In this document: positions 8,283-16,845 of the stretch, piece after piece
Layout: every line of letters begins with the position of its first letter
Numbering within the stretch: the stretch's first letter is position 1
Assembly (NCBI GenBank): GCA_938015435.1
Contig: CALLPN010000044.1
Location: forward strand, 1 to 41,498
Source of the DNA: an uncultured Saprospiraceae bacterium
Lineage (GTDB): Bacteria > Bacteroidota > Bacteroidia > Chitinophagales > Saprospiraceae
Direction: 5' to 3'
DNA length: 41,498 nucleotides
The notes under the pieces: model-generated
Seen by the model: only the letters and a program-made list of their open reading frames with translations
Database searches by the model: none
Told to the model about the DNA's origin: nothing
Program-made: the position numbers and the translations under genes

Positions 8283-11200
8283 TTACTTACTTAATATAAT
8301 CTTAGCATTCCTTACTTGATTACCATTGATAAATCTCAGTAAATACGTCCCTGATGGTTCATTAGACATATCTATCGACTTGTTTACTTGCTTACCAATA
8401 TTATCTAATGATTGTTTTTTGACTAATCTACCATGGATATCCATTACTTGCATCTCTAGATCGATAGCCTCTTCTAATTCCATTTCGATATAAAATCTAT
8501 CTGTTGCGGGGTTAGGGAATATATTTAGACTTGTAATTGTCGACAATTCTGAGACATTACTCAGTATATCAATTACCTTCGCAATAGAATCTTCGGTACA
8601 TACATTGGATGCTTTTAATAAAACTGAGTACATACCATAGTCATCATACGTATGCACAGGGTTCATATCTGCAGATGTATTACCATCACCAAAATCCCAA
8701 ATAAAATTAACACCATATTCACCTGTATATGTAAATGTATGTTCAAGTTCATTTGAAGCAATATCAAATTCTGCTGTCGCTAAACCATTAATTGTGATTA
8801 AGTCATCGTATATCACTTCATTGCTACCTGCACTAGCAGTGGCAACTAATGATACATCATAGATACCGGGAATATCGTACGTCACTAATGGGTTTTGTTC
8901 TGTACTACTTGCTGGATTTCCTCCTTCAAATGTCCACATCCAAGCGGTTACGTTATTAGATGAATTATCATTAAACTGGATTTCTGTCGGACCACATCCT
9001 GTATTCGTATTAGCCGAACCATTAGCAGTTGGAAGCGAATTAGCTGCGACAGTACTTGTGCTTATCACATCGCCACATTGATTAGAAGCAGTAAGTGTGA
9101 CATCGTAATTGTCTTCGGTACTGTATGTATGTATTGGATTGATCTCCATAGATGTATTACCATCACCAAAATTCCATGTGTAAGTATTTGCTCCCAAACT
9201 ATTATTAGTAAATGTTACCTCTTGCATGTTATTAACAGCAACAAATGCAGCTGTAGGTAATGCGGACACAACAATCAAATCCGTAAATGATATTTCATCA
9301 GAACCTGCAGAAGCTGTAACTCTTAGATTTACATCATAAGTACCTGAAGTATTATAAGTTACTACAGGATTTTCCTCAGTAGATTCTGATGGTGTAGCTC
9401 CTTCGAATGTCCACAACCATGCTGTTACGTTATCAGATGACATATTCGAAAATGAAACTTCCTCCCCTTCACACACTGCAGTAATACTAGCTGATCCATT
9501 AGCAGAAGGTAATGCATTGGCACCAACTGTACTTGTAAATACATCATCACCACAAATATTAGTCCCCATAAGCGTTACAGTATAAGCACCTTCATTAGCA
9601 TAGGTATGAGTAGGACTCATTTCTACAGATGAATTACCATCACCAAAATCCCATGAATAACTATCCGCATCTACTGAGTTATTAGTAAATGTTACGGTCA
9701 GCATATTATTAACTGCAACGAAACTAGTAGATGGTATATCCGATACAGTTACGAAATCTACCTCCGATGCACTGCTACTACCATTTGGATTACTCACTAT
9801 AAGTTCTACATTGTATGTACCTGTAGAGCTATAAACTACTGTAGGGTTAGCATCTATACTAGTTGCTGGTGTTCCTCCTTCAAATGTCCACGCATAGCTT
9901 GTAACATTACTGCTAGATGTCTGATTGTAAACTACAGTAAGGGCACTACATCCTGAAGTCACATCAGATGTAAAGCCAGATGTAGGTGCAGTATACAAAT
10001 TAATAGTCTGAGTAGTTACATCACTATTACAAGGTCCTGTTGCTGTAAGTGTTACTTCATAGATCCCTTCTTCAGGATAAGAGTAACTCGGATTAGTTTG
10101 TGTTGACGTCATTCCATCACCAAAATCCCAAACATACGATGTTCCTTCTGCTGAACTTAGATTTTCAAAAGCTACATTTAAAGCCGCATTAGAATATCCA
10201 AAGCCAGCAGTAACTTGACCTTGAGCGACTACATAGTCTGACTGTGTAGTAGTATTAGTTCCTTGTCCATTAGTTACGGTGAGTGACACATCGTATACAC
10301 CGGCCATACTGTAAGTAACGGTAGGATTTTGATCTGTACTTGTTGCTGGTGTTCCTCCTTCAAATGTCCATGCCCAATCAGTTGGGTTGAATGTACTTTC
10401 ATCCGTAAATGCTAAAGTAAATTCAGCACAATCTGTTGTAGAACCTACAGAAGTGAATCCAGCTACTGGGGCAAGACTTATCTCAACAGTCTCAGTATGA
10501 GTTACTATCCCACATGTACTCATGACAGATAATACAACATCGTACGATCCACTGGTAGCATATGTATATACTGGATTAATATCAGTACTAGTATCACCAT
10601 TACCGAAATCCCATGAATAAGAATCTGCATTGGTACTTGTATTAGTAAATACAACTTCACCTCCATTTACTACGAAAGTAAAGTCGCTAGTTGCTGACTC
10701 TGCTACTGTAATAATATCTTCTTTAACTTCTTGGTCAGACCCTTCAGAATTGGTTACTGTCAGAGTCGCACCATAAACCCCTGCGTTATTATAAGTTACC
10801 GTCGGATTACTTAGTGTGGATGTAGAAGGTTCACCTCCTTCAAACTCCCAAGACCATCCAGATGTATTGGATGAAGAAAGGTCAGTGTATATAACCGTCA
10901 ATGGAGAACAGCCAGATGATGGAGTAGCTACAAAGTCTGCTGTCGGATTAGTAACTATAAACACTGCGTCTGAATAAGTATCCGTTCCACAAGGGTTAGT
11001 TACTGTTAAAGTCACTGTATATACGCCATCTTCAGCGTAAGCGTGTATTGGAGTTTCGTCACTACTAAAACTATCATCCCCAAAATCCCAAAAGTAGGAA
11101 TCACCATCTATTGAAGTATTAGTGAAAAACGCTTGTAACAAAGAGGTGGTATTGAAAAACTCTGCCTCAGGTACTCCTCTTATCTCAACTTCGTCTGATT

Positions 11201-12578
11201 TCGTAATCATATCCGAGCCGGAAGCATTACTTACCTGAAGAGTTACGTTAAATATTCCTGGATTATTATATTCAACTGTTGGGTTTGATAATGTAGAGGT
11301 CGAAGGTGATCCACCAGGAAAAGTCCAAAGCCATTCTGAAGGATTACCTGTGGATATATCCGTGAAATTTACTGTTCCAGTAGCACACTCCTCTATAGTA
11401 GTCGTCAGAAAATCAGGAGTTGGTGGATTACCACTACCTATACATGTCCCTAGACATCCTATAGAATTATAAAAGTTTTGAATATCGTTAATTGAAGTAT
11501 TTGACCATGTTGATGAATTGCTAACCGATGGTCTCATGATATGGCTACTATTACTTGCATCATGCTCTGCACCAAAGTTATGTCCAAGTTCGTGAGCCAC
11601 CATTACACGTTTTAAGTTCGCGTTGTTAGTCCAATTTCCAAGGGCGTTGTACTTAAAGTTAAAGCTACATACAGCCCCAACCCAAGCTACTCCTAAAACA
11701 CCATCATCGAAATTACGACTTGACCAAATAGAACCGACATCATGATTCTGATTAAAACCTGGATTCGCCCAGTCTCTAAAATCATCTAAAAGGGTTCCTG
11801 CATCTGTACTGTTTGTAAATGGATCCGAAGCCGCAGTCGTAAACACTTGCTGCTCTACTATCAAAAATTGGATTTCATCCGCAAATTCATCGTCATAATT
11901 AGTTTGTACATCATTTGCCACAGCTATATTATGATCTTCAACACCGAATATCGATCCAATATCATCAAACATTTGAAAATCCGAAACGATCGCCCATTCT
12001 ACCTCAAAACATTCACCAACTACTCTTTGTGAATTGGCTTGGGCAACAATCTCTTCAGTTCTTTGATGTCTTTTTTCTACGCCACACTTATGAGTACTAT
12101 ACTCAACAATATCAGAAGACATATATGTAATAAATTCATTTGCAGCAGCATCACTTTGGTAATACCTAAGAGGTTCAATAGACATGATATCATCACCATC
12201 TCTTATAAACCCATAAATGAAATCATTGTTAAATGTTAGACTTACTCTACTATCACTAGTGCCTAATAGATATCCATTATATGCTCTAGGGCGACTAGTA
12301 GTAGATGTTATAGATCCATTATCACCAGTAGATGTAAGCTCATAGTTTTCGCCAATAATACCTGAATCGTACAATGCCATAGAATAAATCTTACCTTCTA
12401 AAGTAATGTCCAAAGAGAAATTATCATCTCTTAGCAAAGGAAGAATCTCATTGACATCGATTCTCTCAATATTGTGTTTAGTAAATTTTTGAGTAAGGTC
12501 AATATTCTTAGATTTTTGAGCCTGTAGACTCGACACGAATAAAAATGCCATAACTAAAGCGAAAAAGCTTGGTCTCAT
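8283..12578 (-). CDS. Secreted metzincin metalloprotease with twelve PKD domains and T9SS type A sorting domain
   Basis: 1431-residue exported protein. Residues 1-20 are a signal peptide ending QAQ. A reprolysin-like zinc protease domain (about 190-375) carries HELGHNFGAEHD: zinc ligands His329, His333 and His339, catalytic Glu330, with a downstream Met (SHIMRPS) as the Met-turn. Twelve PKD domains follow (about 385-1340). They alternate strictly between a W.FEGG.P subtype and a WDFGDG subtype, with one cysteine per domain. The last ~80 residues (NIFPNPATDRFYIEM ... GTYLLRF ... KIILSK) form a type A T9SS C-terminal domain that directs secretion and surface attachment through the type IX system. 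Likely role: surface or released protease acting on host or polymer protein, with PKDs as spacer or binding stalk (inference). Monocistronic, with its own terminator. Confidence 0.93.
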   Translation of the reverse strand: MRPSFFALVMAFLFVSSLQAQKSKNIDLTQKFTKHNIERIDVNEILPLLRDDNFSLDITLEGKIYSMALYDSGIIGENYELTSTGDNGSITSTTSRPRAYNGYLLGTSDSRVSLTFNNDFIYGFIRDGDDIMSIEPLRYYQSDAAANEFITYMSSDIVEYSTHKCGVEKRHQRTEEIVAQANSQRVVGECFEVEWAIVSDFQMFDDIGSIFGVEDHNIAVANDVQTNYDDEFADEIQFLIVEQQVFTTAASDPFTNSTDAGTLLDDFRDWANPGFNQNHDVGSIWSSRNFDDGVLGVAWVGAVCSFNFKYNALGNWTNNANLKRVMVAHELGHNFGAEHDASNSSHIMRPSVSNSSTWSNTSINDIQNFYNSIGCLGTCIGSGNPPTPDFLTTTIEECATGTVNFTDISTGNPSEWLWTFPGGSPSTSTLSNPTVEYNNPGIFNVTLQVSNASGSDMITKSDEVEIRGVPEAEFFNTTSLLQAFFTNTSIDGDSYFWDFGDDSFSSDETPIHAYAEDGVYTVTLTVTNPCGTDTYSDAVFIVTNPTADFVATPSSGCSPLTVIYTDLSSSNTSGWSWEFEGGEPSTSTLSNPTVTYNNAGVYGATLTVTNSEGSDQEVKEDIITVAESATSDFTFVVNGGEVVFTNTSTNADSYSWDFGNGDTSTDINPVYTYATSGSYDVVLSVMSTCGIVTHTETVEISLAPVAGFTSVGSTTDCAEFTLAFTDESTFNPTDWAWTFEGGTPATSTDQNPTVTYSMAGVYDVSLTVTNGQGTNTTTQSDYVVAQGQVTAGFGYSNAALNVAFENLSSAEGTSYVWDFGDGMTSTQTNPSYSYPEEGIYEVTLTATGPCNSDVTTQTINLYTAPTSGFTSDVTSGCSALTVVYNQTSSSNVTSYAWTFEGGTPATSIDANPTVVYSSTGTYNVELIVSNPNGSSSASEVDFVTVSDIPSTSFVAVNNMLTVTFTNNSVDADSYSWDFGDGNSSVEMSPTHTYANEGAYTVTLMGTNICGDDVFTSTVGANALPSANGSASITAVCEGEEVSFSNMSSDNVTAWLWTFEGATPSESTEENPVVTYNTSGTYDVNLRVTASAGSDEISFTDLIVVSALPTAAFVAVNNMQEVTFTNNSLGANTYTWNFGDGNTSMEINPIHTYSTEDNYDVTLTASNQCGDVISTSTVAANSLPTANGSANTNTGCGPTEIQFNDNSSNNVTAWMWTFEGGNPASSTEQNPLVTYDIPGIYDVSLVATASAGSNEVIYDDLITINGLATAEFDIASNELEHTFTYTGEYGVNFIWDFGDGNTSADMNPVHTYDDYGMYSVLLKASNVCTEDSIAKVIDILSNVSELSTITSLNIFPNPATDRFYIEMELEEAIDLEMQVMDIHGRLVKKQSLDNIGKQVNKSIDMSNEPSGTYLLRFINGNQVRNAKIILSK

Positions 12579-12908
12579 AAGTGGGTTATTGATTTAAATA
12601 AAATAAGGTTATGATAAGGTCTTCAATTCAACAAAAGATTAACCTTTTAGTTGTATCAGTGGTATATACCATTGAGATAAGCACTATTTGACAAGCACAA
12701 ATCTTCATTAAGACTGTAAAATTAGGGTGGGATATACTATTGAGTTGTAAAATAGTATGAAAAGAAGCAGATATCAAAGAAAATCAGCTAAATATCTGTT
12801 AAATGAGTAGTCAAACATTATAAATACTTACATATTTGTCGTTATGATGATCATATCATGGGAAGTACTTACCTTTGAAGCTATTAGGACAAACAAAATA
12901 TAAAGAAG
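12579..12908. other. Divergent promoter region with two inverted repeats
   Basis: About 330 bases between divergent genes, no ORF. It holds a perfect 12-base palindrome TGGTATATACCA at 12660-12671 and an 8-base inverted repeat ATACTATT/AATAGTAT at 12734-12741 and 12751-12758. Both are followed or overlapped by ATTGAG, giving an imperfect direct repeat about 70 bases apart. These are candidate operator sites. A -7 box for the plus-strand gene lies at 12870. Confidence 0.45.
12870..12877 (+). promoter_or_regulatory. Candidate Bacteroidota -7 box (TACCTTTG)
   Basis: Exact match to TAnnTTTG, 31 bases before the ATG of the outer-membrane-type gene, leaving a leader of about 25 bases. No good TTG -33 element is at the expected distance. 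The same octamer precedes der. Confidence 0.5.
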
Positions 12909-13526
12909 ATGAAGAAGATACTTATACCGTTCTTAATGTTAGTGTTCGTTTTTTCTCTAGCGGAAGACGCGAATGCCCAACGTAAGAAAAAACGAAAAAA
13001 GAAGGAAAACACTGAAGAATCTACAAGATCTAAGAGATCGCGTGATAGAGATGCAGAAGCTGATGATTACAAGAGTTTCAAAGATAAATTAGTGTATGAC
13101 ATTAATATAGGTAATATTGCTTTGAGCAATGGATACTTTGGTGCGTCATTCAAACCGGCTATAGCCTACAAACTACACGATCGTGTACAGCCAGGAATTG
13201 GACTCAAATATTTCTACAATCTATACACTGTTAATGGTGGAGATGATTTTCACTTAAACGACTTTGGTGCCTTTGCATTCACAAGGTTAAAAATAACTGA
13301 AAACTTCTTCGCTCATGTTGAATACTCCATTCTGAGTTTTGATAACGATTGGTTTTTTCAAGAAGATAGAAGATCTTTTAACTACCCACTTTTTGGAGCT
13401 GGATACGCTAGCGGATTTGGAGGTTGGAAAGGAACATATCAACTACTGTTTATCGGTTCAGAAGAAGTCAGAGAATTAGGACAATACCCTATTGAATTTT
13501 GGTTTGGATTCTCTAAGAATTTTTAG
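12909..13526 (+). CDS. Exported outer-membrane-type protein of unknown function
   Basis: 205 residues. A signal peptide (about 1-23, MKKILIPFLMLVFVFSLAED then ANAQ) is followed by a striking basic stretch RKKKRKKKE and an Arg/Lys/Asp/Glu-rich linker to about residue 52. The rest alternates hydrophobic and polar residues with many aromatics (KPAIAYKLHDRVQPGIGLKY, EYSILSFDNDWFF) and ends WFGFSKNF. A short strand with terminal Phe is the usual end of a β-barrel recognised by the BAM complex. I read it as a small outer-membrane barrel of roughly eight strands (inference). No named family recognised. It is monocistronic: a -7 box lies upstream and a bidirectional terminator is shared with the receptor gene. 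Confidence 0.7.
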   Translation: MKKILIPFLMLVFVFSLAEDANAQRKKKRKKKENTEESTRSKRSRDRDAEADDYKSFKDKLVYDINIGNIALSNGYFGASFKPAIAYKLHDRVQPGIGLKYFYNLYTVNGGDDFHLNDFGAFAFTRLKITENFFAHVEYSILSFDNDWFFQEDRRSFNYPLFGAGYASGFGGWKGTYQLLFIGSEEVRELGQYPIEFWFGFSKNF

Positions 13527-13546
13527 GCCTTGATTACCAGATAAGT

Positions 13547-13585
13547 AAAAAGCGAAGCAAGAATTAATCTTGCTTCGCTTTTTTT
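13547..13585. terminator. Bidirectional terminator between convergent genes
   Basis: Sixteen-base-pair stem AAAAGCGAAGCAAGA / TCTTGCTTCGCTTTT with a 5-base loop. A-run on one side and T-run on the other make it work on both strands. It serves the plus-strand outer-membrane-type gene (ends 13526) and the minus-strand receptor gene (ends 13614). Confidence 0.9.
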
Positions 13586-13613
13586 ATGATTGCTTTTGTC
13601 TTTTCACGACAAC

Positions 13614-15992
13614 TTAAAATGCAACTTTCATTCTTAGCATAATATGTCTACCTGCTTGGGGATAGTAGAATTTTTCTGTTATCAATTCTTCGACTACATA
13701 GCTAAATGTATATCCATTAGCAGAGTATTTTTCGTCTAACAAGTTGTAAATCATTAATTGTAACATCGCGTCAACTCCATTAATTCTTTTAGACCAACTT
13801 ACTCCTAGATCATTGACAATATAAGAAGGTAATGTTCGACTTCCATTTCCTGTATTATCTAAATTCTGTGTACCCACATACTTCGTATTGAATAGAGTCG
13901 AAAATCCGTAATCTAACTTATAATTGAGCATACTAGACCACACGGCAGATGGAGAATAAGAAATGTTAGTATCTTCATATCGATTCTCGATCACATCAAA
14001 ACCCGTGGTGTAATCATATATCACTTCAGTAAAGTTCTCAATCTTGTTTTTACTTAGTGTAAGGTTAGCATCCCATGTCAATCTATCTGATAACTGTGCA
14101 CCAAAAACTGCCTCTACTCCTCTTCTATAGCTCTTGTCTACATTGACTCTTAGTCCAGAACCTACATCATTAAGCTGACCATTTGGTACTAACTGGTTAT
14201 TGTAAACCATATTATACATATTGATACCAAATGTATATCCATTTCCGCTTCTTCTGTATCCTATTTCTGTATCGTATAATGTTTCATGCTTTGGTCTAGT
14301 CTCAAGGAGGTTGTCTGTAAAGTCACTTCTATCTGGCTCTCTATTAGCCACTGCAAATGAGGCGTATACTTCGGCATTTTTTGATACTTTATAGTTTGCT
14401 CCCATCTTAGGGTTGAAGAAGTTGTAATCCGCTGTGACATCTATCGCCGTCTGATCATTATCCGTTCCTTGGGTCTTATACCCTACTGCTCTCCATTGAA
14501 TATCACCAAAGAGACTAAGCTTGTTACTTAATTTATAATTGGCCTTTGCATATGTATTAATATCATTTTTGGTGGCATCGGAAAAGTAGTAATCGAACAG
14601 GCGATCAGGATCTACTTCTACTAATGGAAAGTCAATAACATTTCCAAAATGATCACCTTTATATTGGCTCGCAGCCACACCAAATTGAAGATTAAGAGAT
14701 GGACTGATTTCTAAAGCATTGGCCCAAAGAATTCCATAATAATCATTGTCTAACCATCTTCTACGAACAAGGTCCGTATTATCAATAAAGTCTGCTCCTA
14801 TCTGAATAGGATCGAGTAAATAATCATTCAAATTTTCGCCTGTTTTATATTCTTCAAAAAATCCAGAACCTTTGGTATAGTGAGCAGAAAGTTTCGTTAC
14901 CCATTTTTCTGTAGCTTGAAGACTGTAATGTAATTGGTAATGATCTTGCCCATAATCATCTACTTGATCTTCGTAAGTGTAGAAGTTGAAAGTTCGATTA
15001 GCATCTGGACCATAAAGTAAAGCTTGCGGAGTACCATACCAAGACTGATACGTACGTTCATCTCCAGAGAATGTTATAAACCTCAAACTACTTTTAGGTG
15101 TAATACGAGCAGCGGAAAGATAGTAAGACGATAAATCTGCACTTGCTCTATCTACAAAACCATCACTCTGAATATTACTATATCTCATATCTACAGAATA
15201 CTTCTCTGCTATCATACCAGAGTTGAGACCTACTGTTAATTTTTGAGTACCAAATGTACCAACGGTACCATCTAATACAATTCCTGGTTTAGCTTTGGCC
15301 GACATAGTATTTAACGAAAGTGTGGCTCCAAATGCTCCTGCTCCGTTTGTCGATGGCCCAACTCCTCTTTGTAATTGTAAATTATCTACTGAGCTTGCAA
15401 AGTCAGGCATATTGACCCAAAATACACCTTGAGACTCCGAGTCATTCACTGCGATTCCATTGATCGTTACATTGACACGACTTGGATCCGTTCCTCGTAC
15501 TCGGATACCTGTATACCCTATCCCTGTTCCTGCATCTGAAGTTACTACTACAGAAGGTGTCATTCGCAGTACGTAGGGAATATCTTTCCCTAAGTTCTGG
15601 GAGTCTATCTCTTTTCTAGACATATCTTCGTAGCTAAAGACAGCATCCTCTCCCACTCTATTGGATATGATTTCGATCTGATCTATTCCATACATCGATC
15701 CTTCGAGATTGATGTTAAGTTCTCTATTACGATCCACCATAATCTTCTGACTTACACCATCGTAACCTACGTATGTACATTTGATAGTATACTCGCCTGA
15801 AGGCAATCCTGATATCTCAAAATATCCGCTACTATTGGTGATCGCTCCAAACTCTGTTGATCCCTCTACAAAGACACTGGCCAATTCTAGTCGTTCTCCG
15901 GCATCATTAGTCACAGTTCCATTGATAGTAAACTGAGCAGTAATAGACGTAGAAAGAAATAAAAATAAAGGAATGAAAATTACGTATCTCAT
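13614..15992 (-). CDS. TonB-dependent outer-membrane receptor, thiamin-related (TPP-riboswitch controlled)
   Basis: 792-residue TonB-dependent transporter. Residues 1-19 are a signal peptide ending TAQ. A carboxypeptidase-regulatory-like β-sandwich spans about 22-105 (INGTVTNDAGERLELASVFV). The plug is at about 115-225, including VRGTDPSRVNVTINGI and GVFWVNMPD. A 22-strand-type barrel ends with GRHIMLRMKVAF, terminal Phe as expected. The leader carries a TPP riboswitch, so expression should fall when thiamin diphosphate is plentiful. The likely cargo is therefore thiamin or a pyrimidine/thiazole precursor. Riboswitch-linked receptors of this kind are known in Bacteroidota (OMR1-type), often beside a PnuT permease and thiamin pyrophosphokinase; neither is adjacent here. 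Transcription ends at the shared terminator. Confidence 0.93.
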   Translation of the reverse strand: MRYVIFIPLFLFLSTSITAQFTINGTVTNDAGERLELASVFVEGSTEFGAITNSSGYFEISGLPSGEYTIKCTYVGYDGVSQKIMVDRNRELNINLEGSMYGIDQIEIISNRVGEDAVFSYEDMSRKEIDSQNLGKDIPYVLRMTPSVVVTSDAGTGIGYTGIRVRGTDPSRVNVTINGIAVNDSESQGVFWVNMPDFASSVDNLQLQRGVGPSTNGAGAFGATLSLNTMSAKAKPGIVLDGTVGTFGTQKLTVGLNSGMIAEKYSVDMRYSNIQSDGFVDRASADLSSYYLSAARITPKSSLRFITFSGDERTYQSWYGTPQALLYGPDANRTFNFYTYEDQVDDYGQDHYQLHYSLQATEKWVTKLSAHYTKGSGFFEEYKTGENLNDYLLDPIQIGADFIDNTDLVRRRWLDNDYYGILWANALEISPSLNLQFGVAASQYKGDHFGNVIDFPLVEVDPDRLFDYYFSDATKNDINTYAKANYKLSNKLSLFGDIQWRAVGYKTQGTDNDQTAIDVTADYNFFNPKMGANYKVSKNAEVYASFAVANREPDRSDFTDNLLETRPKHETLYDTEIGYRRSGNGYTFGINMYNMVYNNQLVPNGQLNDVGSGLRVNVDKSYRRGVEAVFGAQLSDRLTWDANLTLSKNKIENFTEVIYDYTTGFDVIENRYEDTNISYSPSAVWSSMLNYKLDYGFSTLFNTKYVGTQNLDNTGNGSRTLPSYIVNDLGVSWSKRINGVDAMLQLMIYNLLDEKYSANGYTFSYVVEELITEKFYYPQAGRHIMLRMKVAF

Positions 15993-15997
15993 ATGAA

Positions 15998-16037
15998 GTG
16001 TTATATAACATTAATAATATGGAGATAGATATAACAC
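15998..16037 (-). promoter_or_regulatory. Hairpin overlapping the ribosome-binding region of the receptor gene
   Basis: A perfect 9-base inverted repeat, GTGTTATAT (plus 15998-16006) and ATATAACAC (16029-16037), has a 22-base loop. On the minus-strand mRNA its 3' arm lies 6-14 bases before the ATG at 15992, where a ribosome must bind. It could form the OFF-state expression platform of the TPP riboswitch (inference). Confidence 0.5.
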
Positions 16038-16081
16038 ACTGATACAGCAAACACAAATATTGAAAAAAGGTGATTGCTATC

Positions 16082-16170
16082 GTACATCCCTTCTCAGCAT
16101 TACCTGAGCAGGTTCAGTGGGTATAATCTCAGGCAAACAATTCATAAGAATAGTAAGCCACCCCAAATAC
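16082..16170 (-). ncRNA. TPP (thiamin diphosphate) riboswitch
   Basis: Minus-strand aptamer with the THI-box core: GGGGTGGC (P1/P2 5' side), then GCCTGAGATTATACCC (J3/2 pyrimidine-sensor CUGAGA), then GAACCTG ... CAGGTAAT and GAGAAGGGA (diphosphate sensor and 3' side of P1). A weak outer P1 pairs GTAT with GTAC at the ends. It begins about 180 bases and ends 90 bases upstream of the receptor start codon. No clear intrinsic terminator follows, which fits control of translation through the stem at 15998-16037. Confidence 0.94.
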
Positions 16171-16266
16171 AATGTAAATGTAATGGATTAAATGATATGT
16201 AGAAGTAACCTTAAGACAAAGATTGTAACAGCAGCTTTTAAAAGAATAGGTTTCTAAAGATTCATC

Positions 16267-16407
16267 TCATCTAACAAATATTTTTTTGGCCATTAGGCAA
16301 ATGGCAATAGTTAATGCAACCAATAACAAGATCTTTTCTTTTATTTGACAAATGATATCAGAAGGGTGAGCATTAATTAATCCTAATACAACTTCTTCAT
16401 TATTCAT
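16267..16407 (-). CDS. Small single-span membrane protein (46 aa), hypothetical
   Basis: Short ORF read directly from the minus strand, ATG at 16407-16405 and TGA at 16269-16267. The product starts MNNEEVVLGLINAHPSDIIC, followed by QIKEK and a hydrophobic segment (about residues 26-40, ILLLVALTIAICLMA). It ends KKIFVR, consistent with one transmembrane helix with a basic cytoplasmic tail. An octamer TATTTTTG (minus strand, 16439-16432) matches TAnnTTTG about 25 bases before the start. It follows the 74-residue two-span protein by 73 bases on the same strand, so the two may be partners. No family recognised; it may not be expressed. Confidence 0.45.
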   Translation of the reverse strand: MNNEEVVLGLINAHPSDIICQIKEKILLLVALTIAICLMAKKIFVR

Positions 16408-16480
16408 ACAGGTTTAACAATTGGTCTAAATCAAAAATAGTATCAATAAAAGCATTTACGAATATTCCTAAAGTACAGAG

Positions 16481-16705
16481 CTACGCACCTTTACTTTTAC
16501 GCAAAAGTATTTTAACAAATAAAATTACTGGAAGCAAAATTCCACAAATTCCAATTAAGTAAAAAACGAATTCATGAAACCCAGTAAACCAATATGGCAA
16601 GGATAGAATTACCTCAACCCATGCAAAGAAGAAAAAACATGAAATTAGAAATTTGACTAGGCCATTACTCCTTAACAATTCAAGTATTTCCAATTCGCTT
16701 TGCAA
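16481..16705 (-). CDS. Small two-span membrane protein (74 aa), hypothetical
   Basis: Product of 74 residues with an acidic amphipathic N-terminus (SELEILELLRSNG) and two hydrophobic segments, about 17-36 (VKFLISCFFFFAWVEVILSL) and 46-67 (VFYLIGICGILLPVILFVKI). The tail LLRKSKGA is basic, so both ends probably face the cytoplasm. It lies between the DUF1059-like gene and the 46-residue membrane ORF on the same strand. No family recognised. Confidence 0.55.
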   Translation of the reverse strand: MQSELEILELLRSNGLVKFLISCFFFFAWVEVILSLPYWFTGFHEFVFYLIGICGILLPVILFVKILLRKSKGA

Positions 16706-16845
16706 ACCTTATACAAGTTAAATTAATAAATTGTCACTATCAAAAAAATGACAACATCGTAATTATATTTCATACCTCATAAGAACAAAAGTTACGTACA
16801 CCGATTCGGTTACAAAGTAGAGCTTTCAAAATGACAATTTAAATT

